A stretch of 34,916 bases of DNA from Alterinioella nitratireducens (GTDB taxonomy: Bacteria; Pseudomonadota; Alphaproteobacteria; Rhodobacterales; Rhodobacteraceae): positions 1 through 34,916 of the forward strand of contig NZ_JABJVX010000020.1 in NCBI RefSeq assembly GCF_013155465.1, read 5' to 3'. The translations under genes and the position numbers were made by a program. Of the stretch, positions 1 to 8,183 are shown piece after piece. Every line of letters starts with the position of its first letter. Positions within the stretch are counted from its first letter, which is position 1. The notes beneath the pieces were generated by a model. It saw only the letters and a list, made by a program, of their open reading frames with translations, was not told the DNA's origin and did not search any database.

Positions 1-215
1 CATGCCGGATACGTTTGTGCAGACTGATTACGCCGTCACCCAATCGTCGCTTGCAACCGGGGCGGGCCATACGTTTTTTCGTTGAAACTGCTTCAACGGC
101 GTGGGCGGTTTCCGTAGGGTCAGGTTCGTGAGTATTTGTGCCAAGAAGATGATGGACCCGCGTGGCGGCCCCTCTCGGGGCGCTGGCGCGTTAACCTTAA
201 TGGGGGGTGAACGGG
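1..215. other. Leading non-coding stretch
   Basis: I see no gene here. A small stem-loop (arms CGTTGAA at 80-86 and TTCAACG at 92-98, five-base loop) is present. The only T-run lies upstream of it on the + strand, so it does not look like a terminator in either direction. The last bases (GGGGGGTGA at 202-210) serve as the Shine-Dalgarno region of the first gene. Confidence 0.5.
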
Positions 216-638
216 ATGATTACGCTGGACCAGGCACGGGGGATCGTGGCGGGCGCGCGCGCGAAGGGCCGCGAGATGGGGCTGAAGCCGCTGAGTGTCG
301 CGGTGCTGGATGCGGGCGGGCATCTTCTGGCCTTCGAGCGCGAGGATGGGGCCGCGCCGGGGCGCTTCGAGATCGCGCGGGGCAAGGCCTATGGCGCGGT
401 CATGCTGGGGATGCCGGGATCGGTGCAGATGGCGCGGGCCGAGGAACAGGGCTATTTCATCGCGGCGGTGAATGGCGCGCTTGGCGGCAAGATGATCCCG
501 GTGCCGGGGGGCGTGCTGGTCAAGGACGCGGATGGCGCGGTGGTCGGCGCGGTCGGCGTGACCGGCGACAGCTCGGAGAATGACGCGGCGGCGGCGCTGG
601 CGGGGATCGGTCTGGCGGGGTATGCGGGCGCCGCCTGA
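216..638 (+). CDS. GlcG/HbpS family heme-binding-like protein (DUF336)
   Basis: About 140 residues, the usual size for the GlcG/HbpS family of small alpha/beta proteins. The family pattern is visible: an N-terminal helix (ITLDQARGIVAGARAKG), then the strand SVAVLDAGGHLLAF, the central GKAY segment, and a C-terminal VVGAVGVTGDSSENDAA run. Family members bind heme or degradation products, or sit beside glycolate, propanediol or amine catabolic genes; the ligand cannot be read from sequence. A GTG at 207 is in frame, but the ATG at 216 has GGGTGA at good spacing and fits the family N-terminus, so I use 216. It lies 71 bp before the PuuD-like gene on the same strand, and the two may be co-transcribed. 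Confidence 0.8.
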   Translation: MITLDQARGIVAGARAKGREMGLKPLSVAVLDAGGHLLAFEREDGAAPGRFEIARGKAYGAVMLGMPGSVQMARAEEQGYFIAAVNGALGGKMIPVPGGVLVKDADGAVVGAVGVTGDSSENDAAAALAGIGLAGYAGAA

Positions 639-709
639 AGGCGGGTGCATCTGGTCAGGCGCGACCGGGCCTTGTATAGCTTTGAAACCCGGATGCAAGA
701 GAGGTTTCG

Positions 710-1489
710 ATGGCGCGCCCCCTGATCGGTATTATCGGCAACCAGTATCTGCTGAACGACCAGTATCCGACCCATGCGGGCGGGCAGATGAACTCGGAAG
801 CGATTGCCGAGGTCTCGGATTGTGTGCCCCTCGTGATCCCCGCCGATCCGCGCTACGCCAGCACGGGTGAGCTCTTGGAAACCTTCGACGGGTTCCTCTT
901 CACCGGCGGCCGGCCCAATGTCCACCCGGAGGAATATGGCGAGGACGAGACCGAGGCGCATGGCGCGTTCGACCGGAGCCGCGATGCCGTCAGCCTGCCG
1001 CTGGTGCGCGCCTGTGTCGAGCGGGGGCAGCCCTTCCTGGGCATTTGCCGGGGGTTCCAGGAGGTCAATGTCGCCATGGGCGGCTCGCTCTACCCCGAGA
1101 TCCGCGACCTGCCGGGGCGGATGAACCACCGGATGCCGCCCGATGGCACGCTGGAGGAGAAGTTTGCCCTGCGCCATATCGTCAAGTTCTCGGACGGCGG
1201 GCCGTTTCACCGCCTGATGGGCGCGCGCGAGGTGATGACCAACACGCTGCACGGGCAGGGCATCAAGACGCCGGGCGCGCGGGTGGTGATTGATGGCCAT
1301 GCCGAGGATGGCACGCCCGAGGCGGTCTATATCGCGGATGCGCCGGGATTTACGCTGTCGGTGCAGTGGCACCCGGAATATCGCGCGGCGCAGGATCCGG
1401 TCTCGCGGCCCCTGTTCAAGGGCTTGGGGCAGGCGGCGCGGGCCTGGGCGGATGGGCGCCGCGCGCTGTCGGTGCGGGATGTAGCCTAA
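710..1489 (+). CDS. PuuD-like gamma-glutamyl-gamma-aminobutyrate hydrolase (class I glutamine amidotransferase, peptidase C26)
   Basis: 259 residues, normal for the family. It hydrolyses gamma-glutamyl amides; the best known member, PuuD, releases GABA from gamma-glutamyl-GABA in putrescine breakdown. The catalytic nucleophile is Cys113 in GICRGFQ, and His221 and Glu223 in QWHPEY complete the triad. The N-terminal strand RPLIGIIGNQY and the FTGGRPNVHP oxyanion-loop region are typical. An AAGAGAGG sequence just ahead of ATG 710 is a good ribosome site. The stop codon overlaps the stop of the convergent LysE-type gene by 4 bp. No other polyamine gene is in the window, so the exact substrate is open; related family members act on other gamma-glutamyl conjugates. 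Confidence 0.85.
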   Translation: MARPLIGIIGNQYLLNDQYPTHAGGQMNSEAIAEVSDCVPLVIPADPRYASTGELLETFDGFLFTGGRPNVHPEEYGEDETEAHGAFDRSRDAVSLPLVRACVERGQPFLGICRGFQEVNVAMGGSLYPEIRDLPGRMNHRMPPDGTLEEKFALRHIVKFSDGGPFHRLMGAREVMTNTLHGQGIKTPGARVVIDGHAEDGTPEAVYIADAPGFTLSVQWHPEYRAAQDPVSRPLFKGLGQAARAWADGRRALSVRDVA

Positions 1490-2103
1490 CGGTTTGGCGT
1501 CAGGTCTTTTGATGCCAGAAGCGCGGCGGCACCGATCATCAGCGCGCCGCAGATCCGGTTGATCATCCCGAGCGAGAGACGCTTGAGCAGGGTCACCGCG
1601 CGGCTGCCGGTCCAGCCCCAGAGGATCAGGATCGCCCCGTCGACGACCAGGTAGGTCAGGCCGAGGATCAGGAGCTGCGGCAGAACGGGGCGCGCGGGGT
1701 CGATGAATTGCGGGAAGAGCGCGCCGAAGAAGACCACCGCGAAGGGATTGGCCATCGAGGTGATGAAACCTTGCCGGAAGAGGCGTGTGCCCGCACTGGC
1801 AGGGTTCGGGAGGCGCTCTGCGCGCAGGATCAGTTGCAGCCCGATCCAGGCCAGGTAGGCGACGCCGAGCCACTTGATCCACAGGAAGGCGCTGGCCGAA
1901 CTGGCGATGATCGCGGCGAGGCCGAAGGCGGCGGCGGTCATCTGCAGCATGTTGGCGCTGAGGTCGCCCGCCACGGTCAAGAGGCTGCGGCCAAGCCCGT
2001 GGCGGATGCTGTTCGAGATGATCAGAAGCTGGCTGCTGTCGGGTGGCGTGGCGAAGAAGACCGCCACCGCGGCGAGATAGATCAAATATGTGTCGAGGGG
2101 CAT
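1486..2103 (-). CDS. LysE/RhtB family amino-acid exporter
   Basis: 205 residues, the standard length for this family of small inner-membrane exporters with about six hydrophobic segments. The N-terminal motif is degenerate (FFATPPDSSQLLI where the family usually has a GPxxL pattern), followed by the hydrophobic stretches GLAAIIASSASAFLWIKWLGVAYLAWIGLQL and FFGALFPQFI, the latter a family hallmark. It likely exports a neutral or basic amino acid or derivative (homoserine/threonine/lysine type), but the substrate is not predictable. It is the last gene of the leftward purB-argC-fliG group and runs tail-to-tail into the PuuD-like gene with overlapping stop codons, leaving no room for a separate terminator. 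Confidence 0.85.
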   Translation of the reverse strand: MPLDTYLIYLAAVAVFFATPPDSSQLLIISNSIRHGLGRSLLTVAGDLSANMLQMTAAAFGLAAIIASSASAFLWIKWLGVAYLAWIGLQLILRAERLPNPASAGTRLFRQGFITSMANPFAVVFFGALFPQFIDPARPVLPQLLILGLTYLVVDGAILILWGWTGSRAVTLLKRLSLGMINRICGALMIGAAALLASKDLTPNR

Positions 2104-2172
2104 GGGGGTGGACCGCCTTTCACGCCCCGAGCCTAGGGCGCGCGGGCGATTTGCGTCAAGGGACAGGCGGGC

Positions 2173-3216
2173 TCAGTCCTCCGGCGCGATCAGGCGAATC
2201 TCTCCGGCCTCCTCCTGCGCGCGGATGGCGGTGACGACCTCGGCCATCGCGGCCTCGCCCTCGGCGCCGCGGATGGTGCCGCGCGCCTCGGCGTCTTCGC
2301 GCAATTGTTCGGCCATGCGCTTGGACATGTTCTCCAGCAGGAACTCGACCGCGACGGGGGCGGCCTGCATCGCGGCGGCCAGCGCCAGCACGGTGGTCTC
2401 GGGATCGACGGCGCGCATGACGCGGGGCACGTCCTTGGCCTCGACCCGTTTGGGGATATGCTCGAAGGTGAAGATGGCGCGGCGGACATGGCCCGCGAAG
2501 ACCTCATCGCGCGTATCCAGCCCGTCCAGCACCTTTTCGCGGGTGGTCGCGGTGGCGGCGTTCAGGATCGCGCCGACGCGATCCGCCGGGTTGCCGTCGA
2601 AGGCGGGGGCGGATCTGGCGCTCAATTCGCCGAGCAGCTGGTCGCCGACGCGGGCGATTGTGGCGGGATCGACCGCGCCGGTCAGCGAGACGGCATGGGC
2701 CACGATATGGGCGCGATCCTCGGGCAGGTCGGAGAGCAGGACGGCGGCCTTCGAGACCGGCAGCTTGGCCAGCAGGATGGCGCAGATCTCGGCGCTTTCG
2801 CGGGTGACGAGGGGGCGGAGCTGGTCGGCCTCCATCCCCGCCAGCTTGCGCCAGGGATCGGGGGGGCCTTCGGCCTCGGCGCGATCGGTCAGGCGCTGGC
2901 GGGTGTCCTGCGACAGGTGCTCGCCGATCATCTCCAGCGCGCCGGCCATGTCGCCCGGAAAGGTCAGGCCGAGATTGTCCAGCCTCTGCGCGAATTCCTG
3001 CGCCACGGCGGCCAGGGTGCGCCGGTCGACGGGCGCGAGGCTTGCCATGCGTTCGACCAGCCGTTCCTGTTGCCGGGGACTGAGCCCGGTCAGGCGCGGC
3101 GCGGCCCCTTCCGAGATCAGGAGCCGCACGATCACGGCGGCCTTTTCGGCGTTGGTCAAGTGCCGGACGGGCAGCGCCGTGCCCTCCGGGTCCATCAATT
3201 CCTGCGTCAGCCCCAT
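2173..3216 (-). CDS. fliG: FliG-like flagellar motor switch protein
   Basis: About 347 residues from the ATG at 3216, which has GGGGGTG upstream; an upstream in-frame ATG at 3261 is less likely. FliG forms the rotor switch ring, joining FliF to FliM/FliN and meeting the stator. Seen here: the N-terminal LTNAEKAAVIVRLL helix, a middle domain (DRVGAILNAA), and the C-terminal FTFEHIPKRV and LLENMSKRMAEQLRED segments ending RAQEEAGEI. Set against E. coli FliG from memory, the torque-generating charges R281, D289 and R297 are kept, D288 is Glu and K264 is Ala. No other flagellar gene is in the window. It could be a genuine motor protein encoded away from the main cluster, or a divergent paralogue. 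Confidence 0.8.
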   Translation of the reverse strand: MGLTQELMDPEGTALPVRHLTNAEKAAVIVRLLISEGAAPRLTGLSPRQQERLVERMASLAPVDRRTLAAVAQEFAQRLDNLGLTFPGDMAGALEMIGEHLSQDTRQRLTDRAEAEGPPDPWRKLAGMEADQLRPLVTRESAEICAILLAKLPVSKAAVLLSDLPEDRAHIVAHAVSLTGAVDPATIARVGDQLLGELSARSAPAFDGNPADRVGAILNAATATTREKVLDGLDTRDEVFAGHVRRAIFTFEHIPKRVEAKDVPRVMRAVDPETTVLALAAAMQAAPVAVEFLLENMSKRMAEQLREDAEARGTIRGAEGEAAMAEVVTAIRAQEEAGEIRLIAPED

Positions 3217-3287
3217 CGTGCTGCACCCCCACATCTCTCGTATTACCCCATGGATCAGCATCGGGAGCGCGGGTTAAGGGAGGGTTT

Positions 3288-3312
3288 CCCGCCGCGGGCC
3301 GAATGCGGCGGG
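3288..3312 (-). terminator. GC-rich stem-loop between argC and fliG
   Basis: Perfect 8-bp stem (CCCGCCGC at 3288-3295 with GCGGCGGG at 3305-3312) around a 9-nt loop, 33 bp past the argC stop on the minus strand. It lacks a U-run in that direction, so it is either a weak or factor-dependent terminator or an mRNA-stabilising hairpin. Confidence 0.4.
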
Positions 3313-3345
3313 TTTGGTTCAAATTTGGCGCGGATGCGCGCGGAT

Positions 3346-4254
3346 CTAGAGCCCCGCGCCCTCGTCGGCCCCGATCATCAGGTTGAGGTTCTGCACGGCG
3401 GTGCCGGACGCGCCCTTGCCGAGATTGTCCAGCGTCGCGGTCAGGGTCCAGATGCCGGCCGTGTCGTCGCCATGGACCGAGATCAGCATCCGGTTCGACC
3501 CGTTCACGGCCTGCGGATCGAGGCGGTCGGGGGCGGGCGTCACCTCGACAAAGCGGGCCTCGGCATAGAAGGCGCGCATCGCCTCCTCGAGGGTGTCGCG
3601 GGTGACATCGCCGTTCACGCCCGCGCGGTGCAGGTGCAGTTGCACCACCATGCCTTGCGCGAAATTGCCGACGGCGGGCTGGAAGGCGGGCTGCACGGTG
3701 AGGGTGGCGTAGCGCATGATTTCCGGCACATGCTTGTGGCTCTGGCCCAGGGCGTAGAGGAAATGGGCGGGCGCGGTGCCTGCGTCATATTCGGCGATCA
3801 GGGCCTTGCCACCGCCGGTATAGCCCGACACGCCGGTCAGTGTCGCGGCATATTCAGGCGGCAGGATCCCGGCATCGCGCAGGGGCCGGACCAGCGCGAT
3901 CGAGCCGGTGGCGTAGCAGCCGACATTGGCCACGCGCGTGGCACCCGCGATGGCCTCGCGTTGTCCTGGCAGTTCGGGCATCCCGTAGGTCCAGCCGGGC
4001 GCGATCCGATGCGCGGTGGAGGCGTCGATGATGCGCGTGTCGCCCGCAAGCGTCACCGCCTCGCGCGCGGCGTCATCGGGCAGGCAGAGGATGGCGATGT
4101 CGGCCTGCGTGAAGGCCTCGGCGCGGGCGTCGGCGTCCTTGCGGCGGGCCGGATCGACCGAGATGAGGTCCACATCCGCGCGCCCATCCAGCCGCTCGCG
4201 GATTTGCAGGCCGGTGGTGCCGGCCTCGCCGTCGATGAATACCTTGGCCACCAT
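3346..4254 (-). CDS. argC: N-acetyl-gamma-glutamyl-phosphate reductase, short type
   Basis: 302 residues, matching the short (type 2) ArgC common in alphaproteobacteria. It catalyses the NADPH-dependent reduction of N-acetylglutamyl phosphate to the semialdehyde in arginine biosynthesis, in the cytoplasm. The N-terminal Rossmann start KVFIDGEAGTTGLQIRERL and the catalytic Cys113 in NVGCYATG are visible, followed by TGVSGYTGGGK. The C-terminus has the expected GTAVQNLNLM segment. The ATG at 4254 has AAAGGAG ten bases upstream. It lies between purB (upstream, 283-bp gap) and fliG (130-bp gap), all leftward. No other arginine gene is present, as is usual since arg genes are scattered in this group. 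Confidence 0.93.
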   Translation of the reverse strand: MVAKVFIDGEAGTTGLQIRERLDGRADVDLISVDPARRKDADARAEAFTQADIAILCLPDDAAREAVTLAGDTRIIDASTAHRIAPGWTYGMPELPGQREAIAGATRVANVGCYATGSIALVRPLRDAGILPPEYAATLTGVSGYTGGGKALIAEYDAGTAPAHFLYALGQSHKHVPEIMRYATLTVQPAFQPAVGNFAQGMVVQLHLHRAGVNGDVTRDTLEEAMRAFYAEARFVEVTPAPDRLDPQAVNGSNRMLISVHGDDTAGIWTLTATLDNLGKGASGTAVQNLNLMIGADEGAGL

Positions 4255-4537
4255 GGCAGGAGGCTCCTTTGTCAGTGAAGATAGAGGGGAGGGCGCAGGC
4301 AGGGGTCAGGCGCGTCGTCGGCGACGCGCAGTCAGGCGGAGCGAGTGATCAAGACCGGTCGGCATGGCATATTCCGTTGAGCCCCCGTTGCGCAGGGGTC
4401 AGGCACCGCCCTAGCAGGTCGGGCGCGCCTTGGCAATTCCGCGCGCGGGGCGCAGCGCTCGGTCGACCGAGCGCGGGTGCGGTCCGAGGCAGGGTCGCAA
4501 GGCCCGCAAGGCGCGGCGCATCCCGGTCCGGTTCCCG
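4255..4537. other. purB-argC intergenic region with two stem-loops
   Basis: No gene is apparent. It holds the argC ribosome site, an 8-bp hairpin with TCGG tetraloop (GCGCGTCG at 4310-4317, CGACGCGC at 4322-4329) in the presumed argC 5' leader, and a 20-bp perfect palindrome at 4455-4474 listed separately. The argC promoter must lie in here unless argC is read through from purB; I could not pick out a convincing -35/-10 pair. Confidence 0.5.
4455..4474. repeat. 20-bp perfect GC palindrome, copy 1
   Basis: GCGCTCGGTCGACCGAGCGC is a perfect inverted repeat 63 bp past the purB stop. Nearly the same 20-mer (one base different) is at 18910-18929, just past the ilvN stop. The shared sequence and the shared place after the end of a leftward gene suggest a recurring terminator-like or protein-binding element. 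Confidence 0.6.
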
Positions 4538-5845
4538 TCACCCGTCGCCGAACACCCGCGCGAAGATCGTGTCGACATGCTTGGTGTGATAGCCGAGGTC
4601 GAATTTCTCGTTGATCTCGTCTTCCGACAGCGCCGCGCGCACCTCCTCGTCGGCCAGCAATTCCTCGCGAAAGTCAGTGCGGTGATCCCAGACCTTCATC
4701 GCGTTCCTCTGCACCAGCCGATAGGCATCCTCGCGGCTGACACCGGCCTGCGTCAGCGCCAGCAGGACGCGCTGCGACATCACCAGGCCCGGAAACTTGT
4801 TCATGTTTTCCAGCATGTTATCCGGATAGACCAGCAGCTTTTCGATCACGCCGGTCAGCCGCGACAGGGCGAAATCCAGCGTGATCGTGGTGTCGGGGCC
4901 GATATTGCGCTCGACCGAGGAATGGGAGATGTCGCGCTCGTGCCAGAGGGCCACGTTCTCCATCGCCGGGATCACCGCCATGCGCACCAGCCGCGCCAGC
5001 CCGGTCAGGTTCTCCGTCAGCACCGGGTTCTTCTTGTGCGGCATGGCGGAGGAGCCCTTTTGCCCCATCGAGAAGAACTCGGCCGCCTCCAGCACCTCGG
5101 TGCGCTGCATGTGGCGGATCTCGGTGGCGATGTTCTCGATGCTGCTGGCGATCACGCCCAAAGTGGCGAAGAAGGCGGCGTGGCGGTCGCGGGGGATGAC
5201 TTGCGTGGAGATCGGCTCGGGCTCAAGGCCGAGCTTCTCGCAGACATGGGTTTCGACCGCAGGGTCGATATTGGCGAAGGTGCCGACCGCGCCGGAAATC
5301 GCGCCGGTCGCCACCTCGGCGCGGGCGCTGCGCATCCGGGTCAGGTTACGGTCCATCTCGGCGTAGAAGCGGGCGAAGGTCAGCCCCATCGTGGTCGGTT
5401 CGGCATGGATGCCGTGCGACCGCCCGATGCGGATGGTCATCTTGTGTTCCATCGCGCGGGTCTTGAGCGCGGCGAGAAGCCCCTCCAGATCGGCAATGAG
5501 GATGTCGGCGGCGCGCACAAGCTGGACGTTGAAACAGGTGTCCAGCACGTCCGAGGAGGTCATGCCCTGATGCACGAAGCGCGCCTCGTCGGCTCCGACA
5601 TGTTCCGCCAGATGGGTCAGGAAGGCGATCACGTCATGCTTGGTCACGGCCTCGATCTCGTCGATCCGGGCCGTGTCGAACTCCACATCGCGCGCCTTCC
5701 ACACGGCGTCGGCGTTTTCACGCGGGATCACGCCCAGATCGGCCATCGCGTCGCAGGCATGGGCCTCGATCTCGTACCAGATGCGGAACTTGGTCTCGGG
5801 CGACCAGATCTTGACCATCTCGGGGCGGGAATATCGGGGGATCAT
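4538..5845 (-). CDS. purB: Adenylosuccinate lyase
   Basis: 435 residues, the usual size for the short bacterial PurB form. The enzyme removes fumarate from SAICAR and from adenylosuccinate in purine synthesis and works as a cytoplasmic homotetramer. The fumarase/aspartase superfamily signature is clear as GSSAMPHKKNP, and the TSSDVLDTC and GRSHGIHAEPTTMG segments carry the other conserved active-site residues. The N-terminus MIPRYSRPEMVKIWS is typical of the family and fixes the start at 5845. It heads the leftward group with argC and fliG and is divergent from the small exported protein at 5932, leaving only 86 bp for both promoters. Confidence 0.96.
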   Translation of the reverse strand: MIPRYSRPEMVKIWSPETKFRIWYEIEAHACDAMADLGVIPRENADAVWKARDVEFDTARIDEIEAVTKHDVIAFLTHLAEHVGADEARFVHQGMTSSDVLDTCFNVQLVRAADILIADLEGLLAALKTRAMEHKMTIRIGRSHGIHAEPTTMGLTFARFYAEMDRNLTRMRSARAEVATGAISGAVGTFANIDPAVETHVCEKLGLEPEPISTQVIPRDRHAAFFATLGVIASSIENIATEIRHMQRTEVLEAAEFFSMGQKGSSAMPHKKNPVLTENLTGLARLVRMAVIPAMENVALWHERDISHSSVERNIGPDTTITLDFALSRLTGVIEKLLVYPDNMLENMNKFPGLVMSQRVLLALTQAGVSREDAYRLVQRNAMKVWDHRTDFREELLADEEVRAALSEDEINEKFDLGYHTKHVDTIFARVFGDG

Positions 5846-5931
5846 ATCGGCGCTGCCTTGCTCTTGTGAGGGGGTTCGCGCCCTCTTACGGTGGGGTCGG
5901 GGGGATCACAAGGATGCGGGATGTCGCGGGA

Positions 5932-6276
5932 ATGAAACTCTTGGCTGTCTTGATGATCTGGCTGGCGGCGGCGGGCGCGGCGCGGGCGGACTGGGTGCAG
6001 ATCACGCGCGATGACGCGATCACGGCGGCGTTGAGCGAGGTCGAGATCCTCTATGACAGCGGCGCGTCGCAGCGGTTCCACGCCTCGGGGCGGACTTTCT
6101 ACGACGATGCGCGGCCCAGTTGGGGCTATTGGCGCGCCGAGGGCGGGCAATATTGCAGCCAATGGCCGCCCTCGGATCACTGGGCCTGCTACGACCTTTT
6201 CACGGATGGGACCGGCGCGTTGCGCTTTGCCGGGTCGGCGGGGGACGCCTATATCGGCAGGCCGGTCGCCCCGTGA
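5932..6276 (+). CDS. Small exported hypothetical protein
   Basis: 114 residues from ATG 5932, which gives a clean signal peptide (MKLLAVLMIWLAAAGAARA, probable cleavage before DW). ATG 5914, six codons upstream, is an alternative start with a G-rich sequence ahead of it. The mature part is about 95 residues, rich in aromatic residues, with two cysteines in the segments QYCSQWPPS and HWACYDLF that could form a disulfide in the periplasm. I recognise this as a type common in Rhodobacterales but know no function. Its stop overlaps the GTG start of the next gene (GTGA at 6273-6276), so the two are probably translationally coupled. Confidence 0.75.
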   Translation: MKLLAVLMIWLAAAGAARADWVQITRDDAITAALSEVEILYDSGASQRFHASGRTFYDDARPSWGYWRAEGGQYCSQWPPSDHWACYDLFTDGTGALRFAGSAGDAYIGRPVAP

Positions 6277-6698
6277 AGCTGGCTGATTTCAGAGGGCGAT
6301 GGCGGCTGACCCGCCGGATCGACGATGCCCGCGCAGGCGTGGTGGGGCGGCTTGACGGGCAGGCCCTGTTCACGGTGGAGGCGCAGGGGTTGGTCCTGAC
6401 CGAGACCGGCCTCTTGCGCTATGGCGATGGCCCCCCGATGCGGGCCGAGCGGCGCTATCTGTGGCGGGCGGAGGGGCGGGGGATCGCGGTTTTCTTCGAC
6501 GATGGCCGACCATTTCACTGGTTCTCGGGCGCGGCGACAAAGGCCACGCATGACTGCCCGCCGGACCTCTACCGGGTGCGTTACGATTTCTCCGGCTGGC
6601 CAGACTGGCGCGCCATTTGGCACGTCACCGGCCCGCGCAAGGCGTTTGAGATGGTCAGCCACTATGCCCCCGATGCGCGGGACTCCACGCAAGTGTAG
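6273..6698 (+). CDS. DUF6314 family protein
   Basis: 141 residues beginning with GTG at 6273, four bases overlapping the upstream stop. The start VKLADFRGRWRLTRRI, the central RYLWRAEGRGIAVFFDDGRPFHWF and the C-terminal CPPDLYRVRYDF and WHVTGPRK segments fit the DUF6314 family, a single-domain beta-rich fold of unknown function widespread in alphaproteobacteria. No signal peptide or membrane segment is seen, so it is likely cytoplasmic. A small stem-loop (CAAGTGT at 6690-6696, ACACTTG at 6704-6710) covers its stop codon. The tight coupling to the exported protein upstream is the only clue to its role. Confidence 0.75.
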   Translation: MKLADFRGRWRLTRRIDDARAGVVGRLDGQALFTVEAQGLVLTETGLLRYGDGPPMRAERRYLWRAEGRGIAVFFDDGRPFHWFSGAATKATHDCPPDLYRVRYDFSGWPDWRAIWHVTGPRKAFEMVSHYAPDARDSTQV

Positions 6699-6778
6699 GA
6701 ATGACACTTGAGGTTGAGTGGACACTCGCCTAGGCTGACCCCATCGCCATTTGACCCATCCAACAGCAGAGATTTTTC

Positions 6779-7609
6779 ATGACCCGCATTCGTCTTGCCC
6801 TCAGCGCCGCCGCCCTCACGCTCACGCCTATCGGCGCCCTCGCGCAGGACGGGCTTCAATGGGGCGCGACGACCGAACTTGCCGCCGATCCGTTCCAATC
6901 CATCATCGTGCTGGCCCATGGCGTGCCCGAAACCGACAATGTGCAATTCCTCGCCCAATGCCAGATCGGCGCGGGCGGGCCCTACGCAGTGGTCCAGATC
7001 GCCGCCGATACCGCCGGGTTGCAGAACGGCGCCGCGACGGTGCTGTCCTTCACCGACGGGGCGGGGGCCGGAACCTCGGTCGAGGGCAGTATCATCGGGG
7101 TCGGGGCCGAGGTCGGCATCACCGGCGTCGAGATGGCGGTGGACCTGGGCAATGGCCTGTTCAACCTGATGCGGGTGCGCGACGTGTTGAGCTATGCGAT
7201 CCCCGAAGGCCAGGGCGCGGAGATCGTGACGGCGGGCGTGGCCGAGCCGCTCAACCGGTTCCTGACCGCCTGTGCCGATCCCGCCCTGGGGGCCGCGCCG
7301 CAGCCTGGCGATGGCGTGACCTGCGACGCGGTGCAGGGCATGGCCTCGCTCAATGGCGAGGTCGGCCAGCGCATCACCTTCACCAATGGCACGGACGGAT
7401 CGCGCGGGCTGATCTGGATGGATTACACCGGCAGCCCGGTCGAGATCGGATCGCTCAACCCCGGCGAGGCGATCACCATCGACACCTACCTGACGCATCC
7501 CTGGATGATCACGGACGGGCCGGGCAACTGTCTTGAGGCGATGCTGCCGCAGGCGGGGCAGGAGAGCTATGCCATCACCGCGCCGAACCGGAATTTCGGC
7601 AACGAATAA
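6779..7609 (+). CDS. Exported protein with C-terminal von Hippel-Lindau beta-like domain
   Basis: 276 residues with a signal peptide (MTRIRLALSAAALTLTPIGALAQ, cleavage near residue 23). Residues 24-180 are an uncharacterised Gly/Ala-rich region. Residues about 187-262 resemble the VHL beta domain. Against human VHL (from memory) the alignment is gap-free from N203 to W242: N78 matches N203, W88 matches W213, Gly93 matches G218, H115 matches H240 and W117 matches W242. Of the human hydroxyproline-pocket residues, H115 and W117 are kept, S111 is Thr236 and Y98 is Ile223. Four cysteines in the mature part may form disulfides. Periplasmic location is inferred; function is unknown. It ends 6 bp from the convergent gene at 7616. 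Confidence 0.7.
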   Translation: MTRIRLALSAAALTLTPIGALAQDGLQWGATTELAADPFQSIIVLAHGVPETDNVQFLAQCQIGAGGPYAVVQIAADTAGLQNGAATVLSFTDGAGAGTSVEGSIIGVGAEVGITGVEMAVDLGNGLFNLMRVRDVLSYAIPEGQGAEIVTAGVAEPLNRFLTACADPALGAAPQPGDGVTCDAVQGMASLNGEVGQRITFTNGTDGSRGLIWMDYTGSPVEIGSLNPGEAITIDTYLTHPWMITDGPGNCLEAMLPQAGQESYAITAPNRNFGNE

Positions 7610-7615
7610 GGGCGC

Positions 7616-8017
7616 TCAGCCCCCTTTCATCAGCCGGTCGGCCTTCTTGCGCACCAGCACCGAGCGCAAATCGTGCATCGCCAGCAGCAGCCGGTCGGTC
7701 ACATCCTCCAGATCCTCGTCGCTGGCGCGGCTCTGCGCCCAATGGGTGGTCAGGTTGAGGTAATCGACCGCGCGGTGGATGTCGTCGAGGTCGCGCTCGG
7801 CCAGCACCTCGCGGCGCTCCGTGATCCATTCTGTGATGACGGCCTTTTCCTCATCCGTCAGGACGTGGTCGCCATGCGCCCGCACGTTGCCGTTCTTGAC
7901 GTTGATCGCGGCCAGTTCCGTCATCTCGATCCGGCGCTGGCGGTTCTGGGTGTCGACCCGGAAAAGCGCCGCGCCGTTCTCGCGGATGCGGAAGTAGTAT
8001 TCTGGCAAGTCTGACAT
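7616..8017 (-). CDS. Conserved small soluble protein of unknown function
   Basis: 133 residues, no signal peptide or membrane segment. The N-terminal part (YYFRIRENGAALFRVDTQNRQRRIEM) looks like beta strands that could form a small barrel; the C-terminal two thirds are charged helices (TDEEKAVITEWITERREVLAERDLDDI, then SDEDLEDVTDRLLLAMHDLRSVLVRKKAD). I do not recognise a named family. The base composition and codon use match the neighbours, so it looks native. The 166-bp space upstream contains AATCGTTT at 8054-8061 and its inverted copy AAACGATT at 8147-8154; their role is unclear. Confidence 0.65.
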   Translation of the reverse strand: MSDLPEYYFRIRENGAALFRVDTQNRQRRIEMTELAAINVKNGNVRAHGDHVLTDEEKAVITEWITERREVLAERDLDDIHRAVDYLNLTTHWAQSRASDEDLEDVTDRLLLAMHDLRSVLVRKKADRLMKGG

Positions 8018-8183
8018 CTGCGCGCCTCGGGCTTTCGGTTTCCCGGTAATCTAAATCGTTTGAGGCTCCGATGGAAATAGTGGATCGTTTTTCGCGTTCG
8101 GCCCTGCACGGGACGAGGCAGAGAAAACCCATATATCTTGAACCTGAAACGATTGAGACCGCGCGCGGGCAGGTCAAAGACGT

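Noticed and set aside
80-98. Stem-loop near the window start as a terminator
   Set aside because: Neither strand has a U-run after the hairpin; the T-run precedes it on the + strand.
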